Counted from the first letter of the stretch, positions 18,562 to 28,284 are shown. The stretch is DNA of 64,000 bases from Phycisphaerae bacterium (GCA_028285035.1 JANQQF010000071.1:62001-126000), one strand, 5' to 3'. Numbers and translations: made by a program. Notes: generated by a model from the letters alone, not told the origin.

Positions 18562-19943
18562 TGCAGCTGGCTCAGGCCTTTCAAATTGTCTCTGGTGATG
18601 TGATCGCCTTTGTTGGAGGCGGCGGAAAAACCTCTGCCATGTTCCAATTGGCGACAGAACTGACAAAATCTTCTTACAAGGTGCTCACCACAACCAGCAC
18701 TCGTATTTTTGCAGCCCAGATTCAACGGGCCCCAGCTCATGTCACATTTGATGAAGAAACACAATCAGTGGACGATATTCTGCCAGCGCTTGATGTTGCT
18801 ATTGCAGAACATGGGCAAGTCTTACTCATTGGTCGCGCTGACCCTGAAAGTGGCAAAGCCTTTGGCATTGGGCCTCAGACTGTTGATGTATTGGCGGCCA
18901 GTGGGCACTTTGATGTGATTATCAATGAGGCAGATGGTTCCCGAATGCGTCCCTTTAAAGCCCCCGCCCAACACGAGCCAGTCATTCCAGAAAGCACCAC
19001 AATCCTCACCCCTGTTGTCGGTCTTGATATTCTGGGCCAGCCTCTTAACGATGAGACGGTACATCGCGCTAATTTAGTCAGCGAACTGAGTGGATTACTT
19101 TTAGGCCAACCCATTACCATCGACACTGTCGCAACAGTAATTACACATATCGAGGGCGGGCAAAAAAATAGGCCAGAACAAGCTAGATTTATTCCTCTGC
19201 TGAATAAAACTGATCAACTCTCTGACATTGGTGTCGCTCAAGCGTTGGCTGGTCAGCTACTCAAAGATAAAAATGTGCAGCAAGTGATCCTCAGTTCCCT
19301 ACACAATGAAACTAATCCTGTCAGCGAAGTCTGGGGGCAAACAGCCATCGTCATTTTAGCCGCAGGCGCATCCAGCCGCTTTGGCTCCCCTAAACAACTG
19401 GCACGTTGGCACGATCAAACCTTCCTTGAACGGGCTGTAACAGCAGCGCTCGCTGTCAAAGATGTATACTCTGTGACCGTTGTCTTGGGTGCTGAAGTGG
19501 AGCAGTGCCGTGCCTTGCTTCAACCCTATCCAGTTAACATTGTCATCAATGAGCGTTGGGCCGAAGGTCAGAGCACATCAATGCAAGCTGGCTTGGCCTC
19601 GTTGTCTGACATAGTCGGGAGCGCGGCGTTTTTACTGGTCGATCTTCCACAAATCACACCAGATATTATTACTCAGCTGATCCAACGACATCGCGAAACC
19701 TTAGCCCCGATCGTCTGGCCCGAGTTTGAAGGGAAGCGGGGTAATCCGGTAATATTTGATCGGGCTTTGTTTGAAGCGCTTGGTCAAGTCAGTGGTGATA
19801 CAGGGGGGCGTCCACTCATTCAGGCTTACAGAGCGCAAGCTGAACGCGTCTCAGTTAACACACCTGTTATTTTACAGGACTTTGATCGCCCTGAAGATTT
19901 AGCCCAAGCCCTACAATCAGATCAATCATCATATGAAGGTTAG
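18561..19943 (+). CDS. YqeC-MocA fusion: hydroxylase accessory domain plus molybdopterin nucleotidyltransferase
   Basis: 460 residues with two domains. Residues 1-~250 match YqeC, with a phosphate-binding FVGGGGKTSAMF at ~15-26 and INEADGSRMRPFKAPA. Residues ~258-460 are a MocA/MobA-type nucleotidyltransferase, with the glycine-rich LAAGASSRFGSPKQ near 264-277 and VDLPQITPDI binding the metal. MocA attaches CMP to molybdopterin, making the MCD cofactor used by xanthine-dehydrogenase-type enzymes. Together with yqeB this indicates a locus for maturing a Mo hydroxylase. It overlaps the next gene by 11 bases. Confidence 0.9.
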   Translation: MQLAQAFQIVSGDVIAFVGGGGKTSAMFQLATELTKSSYKVLTTTSTRIFAAQIQRAPAHVTFDEETQSVDDILPALDVAIAEHGQVLLIGRADPESGKAFGIGPQTVDVLAASGHFDVIINEADGSRMRPFKAPAQHEPVIPESTTILTPVVGLDILGQPLNDETVHRANLVSELSGLLLGQPITIDTVATVITHIEGGQKNRPEQARFIPLLNKTDQLSDIGVAQALAGQLLKDKNVQQVILSSLHNETNPVSEVWGQTAIVILAAGASSRFGSPKQLARWHDQTFLERAVTAALAVKDVYSVTVVLGAEVEQCRALLQPYPVNIVINERWAEGQSTSMQAGLASLSDIVGSAAFLLVDLPQITPDIITQLIQRHRETLAPIVWPEFEGKRGNPVIFDRALFEALGQVSGDTGGRPLIQAYRAQAERVSVNTPVILQDFDRPEDLAQALQSDQSSYEG

Positions 19944-20685
19944 AATTATCGGCGTTGATTGCGCCACCCAACCCCCGCGTATGGGTTTGGCTGTTGGTGA
20001 ACACACAGCAACTGACAGATGTATTATAAAAGTAGCCCAAGAACCAACCCAAAACGCAATTCTTGATCGGATTGTTAGCTGGATTAACCCAGCCATACCT
20101 ACCCTTTTAGCCCTCGACGCGCCACTCGGCTGGCCCGCCGATTTAGGCCAACTTTTAGTCACACACCAAGCAGGACAACCTTTAGACATTCCGGCCAACC
20201 AGCTTTTTCGCCGTTTGACAGACCGCGTCATCAAGAAAGAAATCGGAAAACAATCTTTGGATGTGGGTGCTGATAGAATTGCCCGTACGGCGCACGCAGC
20301 CCTCAACTTATTGGATGAAATCAGTCAACGAGTCCAGCAACCCATCCCCTTAGCTTGGCAAACACCATTGACCGCGTCAATCACCGCGATAGAGGTCTAC
20401 CCGGCGGCCACCTTAAGCGTCTATAATTTAATCCGAACCGGCTACAAAGGCTCAAATGGGCAAGCCATTCGACAAGAAATGATTAAAGATTTGGCACATT
20501 ACATTGACCTGCCTGCACAGCCCGAGTTAATGATCGAAAATGATGATGTATTTGATGCGGCTGTCTGTATTTTAGCGGGCATCGATTTTCTACAGGGACA
20601 AACGATTCCCCCCACAGATTGGAATTTGGCTAAAAAAGAAGGCTGGATGTGGGTCCGACGCCCCAAAGGAGACGATAATGCCTGA
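19933..20685 (+). CDS. DUF429 family protein
   Basis: 250 residues. The RNase-H-like opening IIGVDCATQPPRMGLAV (~5-21) and the acidic ALDAPLGWP (~61-69), EVYPAATL (~155) and DDVFDAAVCILAG (~197-209) blocks fit DUF429, a family with an RNase H/actin-type fold and no settled function. It starts inside the end of the yqeC-mocA gene (11-base overlap) and overlaps the next gene by 8 bases. It is thus part of a four-gene coupled operon. A link to Mo-cofactor maturation is only positional. Confidence 0.82.
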   Translation: MKVRIIGVDCATQPPRMGLAVGEHTATDRCIIKVAQEPTQNAILDRIVSWINPAIPTLLALDAPLGWPADLGQLLVTHQAGQPLDIPANQLFRRLTDRVIKKEIGKQSLDVGADRIARTAHAALNLLDEISQRVQQPIPLAWQTPLTASITAIEVYPAATLSVYNLIRTGYKGSNGQAIRQEMIKDLAHYIDLPAQPELMIENDDVFDAAVCILAGIDFLQGQTIPPTDWNLAKKEGWMWVRRPKGDDNA

Positions 20686-21298
20686 CATATTTCCTTTAGA
20701 ATATTTTCAACGCATTGATGAACAGGATGATAGCCTGTTTTACAGTTTTGCCCGTAAAGTCGTCCACATCGACGAGGGAGCAATTGCCGCACTCCGTGAA
20801 TTTTATGGAGAAACATTGCCACCCCAAGGTGTTTATCTTGATTTGATGAGCAGTTGGCGTTCGCACCTACCCGACACGCTCAGACCAACCAAGGTAATTG
20901 GCTTGGGAATGAATGCCGATGAGATGGCTGATAATCCGCAACTTGATGAATATATCATTCACAACCTCAATCAAGAGCCAACCCTCCCCTACGATGACGC
21001 CCAATTTGATGCTGTGATTTGCGCTGTCTCAGTACAATATTTGATCCAGCCGATCAAGGTCTTTCAGGCCGTCAATCGCGTGCTCAGACCTGGAGGTCCT
21101 TTTATCCTCTCCTTCTCAAACCGCTGTTTTCCCACCAAAGCGGTCGCCATTTGGCGTAGCCTGAACAATGCCCAGCATGTCCAACTCGTTGGGCATTACT
21201 TTACCGAGTCCAGTGGCTGGGATACACCGCAAGTCTTTGAAAAACCACCGACAACGACAAGTAATCCGCTGTACATTGTTTGGGCCACAAAACAATAA
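20678..21298 (+). CDS. Class I SAM-dependent methyltransferase
   Basis: 206 residues with a Methyltransf_11-like core. GVYLDLMSSWRSHLP (~50-64) replaces the usual glycine-rich DxGxGxG loop, and LPYDDAQFDAVICAVSVQYL (~103-122) and VLRPGGPFILSF (~136-147) follow. The degenerate motif I is seen in a subgroup of small methyltransferases and could mean altered SAM binding. It is the last gene of the yqeB operon, and its substrate is unknown. Confidence 0.8.
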   Translation: MPDIFPLEYFQRIDEQDDSLFYSFARKVVHIDEGAIAALREFYGETLPPQGVYLDLMSSWRSHLPDTLRPTKVIGLGMNADEMADNPQLDEYIIHNLNQEPTLPYDDAQFDAVICAVSVQYLIQPIKVFQAVNRVLRPGGPFILSFSNRCFPTKAVAIWRSLNNAQHVQLVGHYFTESSGWDTPQVFEKPPTTTSNPLYIVWATKQ

Positions 21299-21417
21299 TT
21301 CTAGAACAGCAACTACCACTTGCTAAATCTTCATTATCTTTTCATTTTATTATCCTACCCTTTTATCTCTAGCCCATCCTTTGAAAAGGTTAACTATATT
21401 CACGAAAGAAACAACCA

Positions 21418-22866
21418 ATGTCTACACGAATATTTATTTGGAGCATCTATTTTTTCATTCTCACCGGCTGTACCCTAAATCTCAGCCCAGCCAATCCACC
21501 ATTACCCACGATTGTACCCGTGGAAGAAACAAGTACACCTTTGCCCAACGCAACACCTGTTGCGCAAGAAATACCAACAGAGACGTCAACCTCGCAACCC
21601 ACGTCCACACCAACCGAAGTCGTCGCTGAACCCACAGTTCCCACCGCCACAGCCATTGAGCCAACAGTAACACAAACTGAGGCGCTTAACACCGCCGAAC
21701 CGACTTCAACCGCTACCTCAACCAATATCCCAGAACCAACTGAGACCTCGGTGCCAACGGATACCGCTACTGTAGCCCTCCCGGAACCCGCCGCCTTGGA
21801 AGAAATCACTCCGAACTTCACTCAAATCGCCTCAGGTTTAACTCGGCCCCTTTATTTGACCCACGCGGGTGATGGAAGTGGCCGATTGTTCATCTTAGAA
21901 CAGCCCGGCCGCATCCGTCTGATTGAAAATGGTCAACTGTTAGGAACACCTTTTCTGGATATCGAGTCGATTGTCGGCTCAACAGCCAATGAGCAAGGGC
22001 TGTTGAGCCTAGCCTTCCATCCTGCTTATGCCACCAATGGGCAGTTCTTTGTCTATTACACTAATCTTGGGGGCGATGTGATCATCGCTCGCTACACTGT
22101 GTCAGATGATGCAAATTTGGCTGACCCTGCGAGCAGCGAAATTCTCATCACCATTGAGCAACCATTTGGCAATCATAACGGAGGCCAATTGGCCTTTGGG
22201 GATGATGGTTATCTGTACATTGGGGTTGGTGATGGTGGCTCAGCGAACGACCCGATGAATAACGCCCAAAGTCTGAATACCTTGCTTGGCAAAATTTTGC
22301 GGATTGATGTCAATCAAGGCACTCCGTATGGTGTCCCTGAGAATAATCCTTTTGTTAGCACTACAGGAGCCCGCCCAGAAATTTGGTCCTATGGCTGGCG
22401 CAATCCCTGGCGTTTTTCATTCGACCCCATTACAAACGATATGTTTATTGCTGATGTTGGCCAAAATCAATATGAGGAGGTCCATGTTGAATTTGCCGAA
22501 GCGCCTAGCGGACAAAATTATGGCTGGCGCTTGATGGAAGGCCTACATTGTTTCAATCCAACCGATTGTAATCCAGCCGATCTCAATGTTGATTTGCCCA
22601 TTATCGAATACAACCACAGCCAAGGGTGCTCGATTACGGGTGGATACGTTTATCGTGGCCAGCAATTTGCAGATTGGGCGGGGGTTTACTTTTACGGCGA
22701 CTATTGTTCCGGACGCGTCTGGGGGACACGCCCCGCTGAGGATGGCAGCTGGCCTGCCGTTGAATTGACCAAGACAAGCTATCGCATCAGTTCTTTTGGC
22801 GAAGATGAGGCCGGCGAACTGTATGTCATTGATCACAGTGGCAATGTATTTCAGATGACAAATTAG
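21418..22866 (+). CDS. PQQ-type soluble glucose/sorbosone dehydrogenase, lipoprotein
   Basis: 482 residues. A lipoprotein signal ends in FILTGC with the lipidated Cys at 18, a Thr/Pro-rich stalk runs to ~130, then a six-bladed beta-propeller of the GSDH family (FTQIASGLTRPLYLTHAGDG, LLSLAFHPAYATNG, QLAFGDDGYLYIGVGDGGS, IWSYGWRNPWRFSFD, GGYVYRG). The family oxidises aldoses outside the membrane using PQQ. Many environmental members have unproven cofactor use, and no PQQ biosynthesis gene is in the window. The ribosome site is weak. Confidence 0.88.
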   Translation: MSTRIFIWSIYFFILTGCTLNLSPANPPLPTIVPVEETSTPLPNATPVAQEIPTETSTSQPTSTPTEVVAEPTVPTATAIEPTVTQTEALNTAEPTSTATSTNIPEPTETSVPTDTATVALPEPAALEEITPNFTQIASGLTRPLYLTHAGDGSGRLFILEQPGRIRLIENGQLLGTPFLDIESIVGSTANEQGLLSLAFHPAYATNGQFFVYYTNLGGDVIIARYTVSDDANLADPASSEILITIEQPFGNHNGGQLAFGDDGYLYIGVGDGGSANDPMNNAQSLNTLLGKILRIDVNQGTPYGVPENNPFVSTTGARPEIWSYGWRNPWRFSFDPITNDMFIADVGQNQYEEVHVEFAEAPSGQNYGWRLMEGLHCFNPTDCNPADLNVDLPIIEYNHSQGCSITGGYVYRGQQFADWAGVYFYGDYCSGRVWGTRPAEDGSWPAVELTKTSYRISSFGEDEAGELYVIDHSGNVFQMTN

Positions 22867-22883
22867 CCGCCGCATCTCCCCCT

Positions 22884-22912
22884 TTGTCTGCCTGACGGGG
22901 TCGTGATATAAT
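22884..22912 (+). promoter_or_regulatory. Sigma70-type promoter of the kinase-FHA gene
   Basis: TTGTCT (22884-22889) and TATAAT (22907-22912) are spaced by 17 bases. The predicted transcription start is near 22919. This rules out the frame's first ATG at 22918 and supports translation from 22948. Confidence 0.75.
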
Positions 22913-22947
22913 TTTAGATGTTGGAACCTTCGGGCGGAGAAATGCGC

Positions 22948-24180
22948 ATGGCAAATTTAATTGGTCAAATCTTCGACGGCTACGAATTAAAAGAAGTCGT
23001 TGGTGCAGGAGGTATGGCCAGCATCTACAAAGCTTATGATGATAAGCTATCACGCTGGGTTGCGATTAAAGTTGTCCCAATCCAAACCTCCAGTGAAAGC
23101 CAAGAAACGATGCTGGCTCGCTTTCGTTTGGAAGCCCAAGCCATTGCCGCGCTAAGACACCGAAATATTCTAACGATTTACAGCTATGGTGAAGAAGGCG
23201 GCTGGGCCTACATCGTTATGGAATTTGTGCCCGGCGGGTCTCTCAAAGATCGTATCGATAAGAAAAAGATCTTTAGCTGGCAAGAAGCCCTAACCATCAT
23301 TATTCCTGTTTCCCAGGCCCTAGCCTTTGCGCACGAACGTCAAATCATCCACCGCGACATCAAACCCGCCAATATCCTGATGCCCCAAGATGATTGGCCC
23401 CTGTTGGCCGATTTTGGTTTGGCCAAGATGCAGCACAACACAGAGAAAAAACAACAACCAAACTTAACGATGCCAGGCCAAGTGCTTGGCACGATGGCTT
23501 ATGCCGCTCCAGAACAAATTCAACAAGAATCAAATATTGATCATCGAGTCGATATCTACTCTCTAGCCATTGTGCTTTATGAATTGTTAACGGGTCAGCT
23601 TCCATTTTTGGGAGAAACGACATTCGACTTTTTGATGGCCCGTATCACCGATCCGCCTGTGCCAGTTGAGCAGGTTAATCCTGATGTACCACTTATTTTT
23701 TCAAGCATTTTGGGACAAGCCTTGGCCAGTGCCCCTGATGATCGTTATCAGGCCATGGAGGATTTCTCACAAGCGTTAATGAAAGCACGTTATGAGTTAA
23801 GTCAAGCCATTGTCACCCCCTTACCTGTGCCCATTAACTCCCCCCCCATCGCCGAGGCCTCCGCAAAAGTTCGATTACGGGTAAATCCAGGTGGACAGGA
23901 AATTCTTGCCTCCAGTCAAACAGAGCTTGTCGTGGGTCGCGCCCACAAAACAGTCGCTCCAGACATTGATTTAGCCCCCTATGGTGGTAGTCAGGCTGGC
24001 GTTTCACGGCGACACGGCCGACTGATTCGCCAAGGGAGCCATTGGATGGCCGAAGACTTGGGCAGCCGAAATGGCACCTTCATCAATGGCATCCGACTTG
24101 AACCAAACCAACCAAAAGCCCTTATGGAGGGGGATTTGATCCGCTTTGGCAAAGTTGAGCTACAATTCTCGACCGACTAA
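22948..24180 (+). CDS. Serine/threonine protein kinase with C-terminal FHA domain
   Basis: 410 residues from the ATG at 22948, with GGAG at 22936-22939 and an 8-base spacer. The Hanks-type kinase domain is complete: glycine loop VVGAGGMASIYKAYDD, VAIKVV lysine, HRDIKPANIL catalytic loop, DFGLAK, and GTMAYAAPEQ substrate loop. The C-terminal ~100 residues form an FHA phosphothreonine-binding domain (VVGRAH, VSRRHGRL, DLGSRNGTFINGIRL). No membrane segment separates the two, so it is a soluble signalling kinase that can dock on its own phosphorylated targets. No cognate phosphatase is nearby. A terminator follows at once. Confidence 0.93.
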   Translation: MANLIGQIFDGYELKEVVGAGGMASIYKAYDDKLSRWVAIKVVPIQTSSESQETMLARFRLEAQAIAALRHRNILTIYSYGEEGGWAYIVMEFVPGGSLKDRIDKKKIFSWQEALTIIIPVSQALAFAHERQIIHRDIKPANILMPQDDWPLLADFGLAKMQHNTEKKQQPNLTMPGQVLGTMAYAAPEQIQQESNIDHRVDIYSLAIVLYELLTGQLPFLGETTFDFLMARITDPPVPVEQVNPDVPLIFSSILGQALASAPDDRYQAMEDFSQALMKARYELSQAIVTPLPVPINSPPIAEASAKVRLRVNPGGQEILASSQTELVVGRAHKTVAPDIDLAPYGGSQAGVSRRHGRLIRQGSHWMAEDLGSRNGTFINGIRLEPNQPKALMEGDLIRFGKVELQFSTD

Positions 24181-24208
24181 AATTTTAGACATAAAATTTA
24201 TTTTAATC

Positions 24209-24248
24209 ATTGAGGAGTTCTCACCTAGAGTCTCCTCAATTTCTTTTT
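24209..24248 (+). terminator. Intrinsic terminator of the kinase gene
   Basis: ATTGAGGAG (24209-24217) pairs with CTCCTCAAT (24232-24240), followed by TTTCTTTTT. It ends just before the next gene's ribosome site. Any start upstream of 24249 for the next gene would therefore be untranscribed or structured. Confidence 0.88.
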
Positions 24249-24257
24249 AGAGGGTCT

Positions 24258-25373
24258 ATGTTTGATAACAAGCGATTAATTCGTCTCATTTTGATGTTTA
24301 CCTGTCTGAGCGCTTTAGCAAATTGTGCATCAACAGAAACAGCCAGCCAACCTACACCAACTGATACCACAACATCTGAAGCGACATTCACGCCAAAGCC
24401 TGCCGCACCCACCCAGATTCCGGCAACAGCAACAGCGGCCTCACCAGCAACGCACACAACAGTCCCATCAACTGCCACCGATCCCCCAACCTCGACACCT
24501 GTTCTCGCCACCGATACGCCAACAGCCACACCTGAACCCACAGCTACCCAAAGGACAATTTGCGGCATTCAGCATGTGGTTATCATCAGTATCGATGGAC
24601 TGCGTCCCGATGCCCTTGATCAAGCGGAAACACCTATTCTGGACGCACTCAGAAAGCAAGGGTCATACACAGGGCAGGCTGAAGCTGTCTTTCCCACCGT
24701 CACGCTCATCAATCACGCTTCGATGATTGGGGGCATGACGCCTGAAAAACACGGTATCACCTGGAATAGTCTGGCTGACAGTCAGGGTAAAATCAACGGA
24801 CCAACATTGTTTAGTTTAGCCCACGATGCTGGGTTTAATGTCGCAATGGTGTCAGGTAAGCCAAAATTGGAAGATGTGATCCTACCAAACTCGGTGGACA
24901 CTTACGTTTATGGCGGATTCACTGACAGACAGGTGCTGGGAGATGTTCTCCCTCTGCTTGAGGGTGATATTCCTGATGTTCTATTTATGCATTTCCCTGA
25001 TGTTGACTCGGCTGGACACGCCACAGGGTGGATGTCCTTAGCCCAGTTGTTGATTATTCAAGCCACCGACGGTGTGATTGGCGACCTTGTGGCGGCCTTG
25101 GAAAAAGCCGAGATATTTGACCAAACACTAATGATTATCACCACAGACCATGGCGGCAGTGGTACATCGCACGGGAGTGACTCTGCCGAAGATACAACGA
25201 TTCCCTGGTTAGCCGTCGGGCCTGGGGTAAAACCTGATAGCACAATCAGCGGGGATGTGGTAATATATGACACAGCAGCGACTGTCCTCTATGCCTTAAA
25301 CCTGCCAATTCCAGAGTCTTGGGATGGTCAGCCAATTCTGGAGATTTTTGACGAAGTCACCTGTTCAAAATGA
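24258..25373 (+). CDS. Alkaline-phosphatase-superfamily phosphodiesterase, lipoprotein
   Basis: 371 residues from ATG 24258. The frame opens 48 bases earlier, but that region is the preceding terminator. A lipobox LANC puts the lipidated Cys at 23, and a Thr/Pro stalk runs to ~100. The catalytic domain has SIDGLRPDA (metal Asp, ~110), the nucleophile Thr in FPTVTLINH, HFPDVDSAGH and TTDHGGSGTSHG. This is the type I phosphodiesterase/nucleotide pyrophosphatase layout, acting outside the membrane. It overlaps cofC by 4 bases, so the two are coupled although no biochemical link is known. Confidence 0.88.
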   Translation: MFDNKRLIRLILMFTCLSALANCASTETASQPTPTDTTTSEATFTPKPAAPTQIPATATAASPATHTTVPSTATDPPTSTPVLATDTPTATPEPTATQRTICGIQHVVIISIDGLRPDALDQAETPILDALRKQGSYTGQAEAVFPTVTLINHASMIGGMTPEKHGITWNSLADSQGKINGPTLFSLAHDAGFNVAMVSGKPKLEDVILPNSVDTYVYGGFTDRQVLGDVLPLLEGDIPDVLFMHFPDVDSAGHATGWMSLAQLLIIQATDGVIGDLVAALEKAEIFDQTLMIITTDHGGSGTSHGSDSAEDTTIPWLAVGPGVKPDSTISGDVVIYDTAATVLYALNLPIPESWDGQPILEIFDEVTCSK

Positions 25374-25987
25374 CCTATATCATTATCCCAGCCAAACCCT
25401 TTCATCTAGCCAAATCTCGCCTATCTGATGTCTTATCACCATCAGAGCGAGTCAATCTCAGCCGCTATTTATTACAGCGCACCATTCAAGTCGCCAAGCA
25501 GGTCGGTGAGGTCGTTGTCATTTCCCGTGAGGCCCGAATTCGGCAACTGGCAAAGCAGACGGGAGCGTGGGCCTTGGTTGAGTCGAACGCTAGTTTAAAT
25601 CAGGCAGTTAAACAGGCCGTTGATTGGGTAACCTGGCAAGATGGGGCGCAATGCCTCATTCTCCCCGGCGATCTACCTTTGGTTACACCAACTGATCTTC
25701 TAGAGCTTACTGATTTAGAAACACATCCGCCCAGCATCGTCATTTCCCCTTGCCGTCGGCAAAATGGAACGAATGCTTTACTTGTCCAGCCGCCCCATCT
25801 GATCGATTTTGCCTTTGGTGTGAACAGCTTTACAAAACATCAAAATTTAGCGCGTCAGCAACAAATGGAGACGGTTGTTCACTATTCTCCCAATTTAGCC
25901 CTCGATTTAGATGTGCCCGAGGATTTGGTCTTGTGGCGAGAAATCGCAGCAGTGTCCTATAAAGAACAACTAGACCTATCCCCCTAA
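25370..25987 (+). CDS. cofC: 2-phospho-L-lactate guanylyltransferase CofC (coenzyme F420 synthesis)
   Basis: 205 residues, the usual length. [19 protein letters not shown] (~4-22) is the nucleotide-binding opening, [14 protein letters not shown] (~97-110) carries the metal aspartate, and [10 protein letters not shown] and [11 protein letters not shown] complete the family pattern. CofC activates phospholactate or PEP with GTP to supply CofD (7162-8106). The ATG lies within the last codons of the upstream phosphodiesterase gene (ATGA overlap), so the two are translated together. F420 in this organism is inferred from the two genes; Fo synthase is outside the window. Confidence 0.93.
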   Translation: MTYIIIPAKPFHLAKSRLSDVLSPSERVNLSRYLLQRTIQVAKQVGEVVVISREARIRQLAKQTGAWALVESNASLNQAVKQAVDWVTWQDGAQCLILPGDLPLVTPTDLLELTDLETHPPSIVISPCRRQNGTNALLVQPPHLIDFAFGVNSFTKHQNLARQQQMETVVHYSPNLALDLDVPEDLVLWREIAAVSYKEQLDLSP

Positions 25988-26016
25988 TAAAAAATTTATC
26001 ACAAAGGATTTTGGCT

Positions 26017-27207
26017 ATGACCTCACAGGTAAACCGTGTTAATCTTATCGTCCTCGATAGCGTCGGGTGTGGTGATGCCCCAGATGTAGCCGCCTATGGC
26101 GACGAAGGGAGCAATACCCTCGGCAACATTGCGCAAGCGATTGGTGGCCTCAATCTGCCCCACATGCAGGCGCTGGGCTTGGGCAATTTAACGGAAATTA
26201 AGGGTGTCCCCCCCCTAAACAAGACAAAAGGGGCCTACGGCCGTCTGACCGAGATTAGTGCGGGAAAAGATACAACCACAGGTCATTGGGAATTGGCAGG
26301 CGTTCCGCTAGATAAAGGCTTCCCACTCTATCCCGAAGGGTTTCCCCTCGATTTGCTCAACGCATTTGAACAGCAAATCAAGCGAGGATGGTTAGGCAAT
26401 TATCCTGCCTCCGGCACCGAAATTATCAAGGATTTGGGCGCTGAGCATATGGAGACAGGCAAAGTCATTGTCTACACCTCCGGAGATAGCGTCTTTCAAA
26501 TTGCCGCCCATGAAGAGATTATCCCACTGGAGGAATTATACGAGATTTGCCGTACAGCTCGGGCCTTACTGACCGGGGAACATGCGGTTGGCCGGGTGAT
26601 TGCTCGGCCATTTATTGGCACCCCCGGCAACTTCACCCGCACTGAACATCGCCAGGACTTCAGCCTGGAGCCACATAGCACGACCATTTTAGATGCCGTT
26701 AAAGCGGCCGGGCAAGAGGTGATAGGGGTCGGCAAAATTGAGGATATCTTTGCGCATCGCGGTCTGACCCAAAGCAATCACACTGGCAACAATATGGCCG
26801 GGGTGGATGCCATTATCGAATTTTGCCAGCAGGACAATCAGGGCCTCATTTTTTCCAATTTGGTCGATTTTGACAGCCTCTATGGGCATCGAAACAATCC
26901 TCGGGGCTATGCTGATGCGCTGGAGGCGTTTGATCGCCGCTTACCAGAAATCGAGGCGGTGATGCGTGACGGAGATGTTACGATGATCACTGCTGATCAC
27001 GGCAACGATCCTACCACGCCCAGTACAGATCACTCTCGTGAGCGTGTTCCGATTTTGGTCTTCGGCAAGCCTATTAATTCCGCGACAAATATCGGCACAC
27101 GAGCCTCTTTTGCCGATTTAAGCGCGACGATTGCCGCGCTGCTTGGCGTTGAATGGAATGGGGCTGGCGAAAGTTTTGCTCAGGAGATGATATCATGGAA
27201 TTCGTAG
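26017..27207 (+). CDS. deoB: Phosphopentomutase DeoB
   Basis: 396 residues from ATG 26017, with AAAGGA 8 bases upstream; a TTG at 26011 is too close to that site. DeoB interconverts ribose/deoxyribose 1- and 5-phosphates in nucleoside salvage. The metal-site blocks of the alkaline phosphatase superfamily are present: [22 protein letters not shown] with the phosphorylated Thr, [10 protein letters not shown], and [18 protein letters not shown]. It follows cofC by 29 bases. Its C-terminal codons overlap the start of the DUF456 gene. Confidence 0.96.
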   Translation: MTSQVNRVNLIVLDSVGCGDAPDVAAYGDEGSNTLGNIAQAIGGLNLPHMQALGLGNLTEIKGVPPLNKTKGAYGRLTEISAGKDTTTGHWELAGVPLDKGFPLYPEGFPLDLLNAFEQQIKRGWLGNYPASGTEIIKDLGAEHMETGKVIVYTSGDSVFQIAAHEEIIPLEELYEICRTARALLTGEHAVGRVIARPFIGTPGNFTRTEHRQDFSLEPHSTTILDAVKAAGQEVIGVGKIEDIFAHRGLTQSNHTGNNMAGVDAIIEFCQQDNQGLIFSNLVDFDSLYGHRNNPRGYADALEAFDRRLPEIEAVMRDGDVTMITADHGNDPTTPSTDHSRERVPILVFGKPINSATNIGTRASFADLSATIAALLGVEWNGAGESFAQEMISWNS

Positions 27208-27719
27208 ATGCGGTCTCTCAAAGCACGGTTTTGTCAATCACTCTTCTGTTCATGGCCATTGGCCTTGTATTCACCATTATTCCCCCGCTGCCCGGCACCT
27301 TGGTCATTTGGGCCGCTGCTATTTTTTATGGCGTCGCACTCGGTTGGGAACAATTAGGCTGGATCCTCTTTAGTGCTCTCACCATCCTGATGGTCATTGG
27401 CATTGGCGGAGATATTGCCGCTGGACATTTTGGGGCAAAAATGGGAGGGGCTTCCTGCTCAAGCGTTGTCGTAGGCGGTATCCTTGGCTTTATGATCGGC
27501 ATCGCGTTGAGCTTTACAGGTATTTTCTTATTAGGCTGTATCGGTGGATTTATCGCCACAATGGGTGGCATTTTGCTCGTCGAGCGTTGGATACGGGGTG
27601 AGTGGGCTGGAGCAATTCAAGCGACAAAAGGCTATATGGCTGGGGCAACCTTAGGCGCGGTGGCTAAAGTCATTTCAGGGGTCGTGATGGTTGGGTTATT
27701 TTTATGGGCGGTTACGTAA
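27195..27719 (+). CDS. DUF456 family membrane protein
   Basis: 174 residues from ATG 27195, which lies within the end of deoB and has AGGAG at 27182-27186. About five hydrophobic segments rich in glycine ([36 protein letters not shown]) match DUF456, whose function is unknown. The internal pseudo-repeat of glycine-rich helices is typical of the family. Its 3' end overlaps that of the convergent HEAT-repeat gene by 8 bases. Confidence 0.85.
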   Translation: MEFVDAVSQSTVLSITLLFMAIGLVFTIIPPLPGTLVIWAAAIFYGVALGWEQLGWILFSALTILMVIGIGGDIAAGHFGAKMGGASCSSVVVGGILGFMIGIALSFTGIFLLGCIGGFIATMGGILLVERWIRGEWAGAIQATKGYMAGATLGAVAKVISGVVMVGLFLWAVT

Positions 27720-28284
27720 AATAGACCATCTGCCCGACACCCATCCGCTCCAAGGCAATGTCGGCATAATGTCGGACCATATAACTTTCATCACCAATCA
27801 GGGCATTGAAGAGGGCTTCAATCGATGAGCGATCCTCAATTTGGACCAAGGCTTTGGCAGCCCGGACGCGAACCCACGACTGCTCACTGGTTATCGCCTC
27901 GATGAGGGCTGGGGTGGCCGCCTTGCCAATTTTCCCCAAAGCGTCTGCCGCGTGATTGCCGTTGGCTGAGGCATCTTGAGTCGCTAAGGCTGCCAAGCCA
28001 TCGACAGCAGCTTCGGCTTTGAGTTCTCCCAGAGCAAAAGCGGCCCCGCTACAAACCATTTCCTCGGGATCTTGTAACATCTCAATTAACAAGGCAATCG
28101 CCGCTTCAGAGCCGTTGGCCCACAATCCACGGATCATCCAAAAACGCACATCCGACTCTGTAGACGACTGGAGGTCACGTAGTGTCGTGAGTCCCGTCTC
28201 ACCGGACTCACCCAAGGCAACAGCCGCAGCTTCGGCGGCTACATCATCACCCACTAAAAACAAATCGATCAACTCAGCTGACAT
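27712..28284 (-). CDS. HEAT-repeat protein (PBS-lyase type repeats)
   Basis: 190 residues, built almost entirely of ~30-residue helical hairpins: AAAVALGESGETGLTTL, AAFALGELKAEAAVDGLAAL, AADALGKIGKAATPALIEAI, AAKALVQIEDRSSIEALFNAL, ADIALERMG. These match PBS-lyase HEAT-like repeats. Such proteins act as adaptors and no enzyme residues are seen. It lies 12 bases downstream of the GIY-YIG gene on the same strand, so the two are probably co-transcribed. Confidence 0.85.
   Translation of the reverse strand: MSAELIDLFLVGDDVAAEAAAVALGESGETGLTTLRDLQSSTESDVRFWMIRGLWANGSEAAIALLIEMLQDPEEMVCSGAAFALGELKAEAAVDGLAALATQDASANGNHAADALGKIGKAATPALIEAITSEQSWVRVRAAKALVQIEDRSSIEALFNALIGDESYMVRHYADIALERMGVGQMVYFT

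Noticed and set aside
24210..24257. Upstream start for the phosphodiesterase lipoprotein
   Set aside because: This stretch is the hairpin and T-tract of the preceding gene's terminator, and the lipoprotein signal fits the ATG at 24258.
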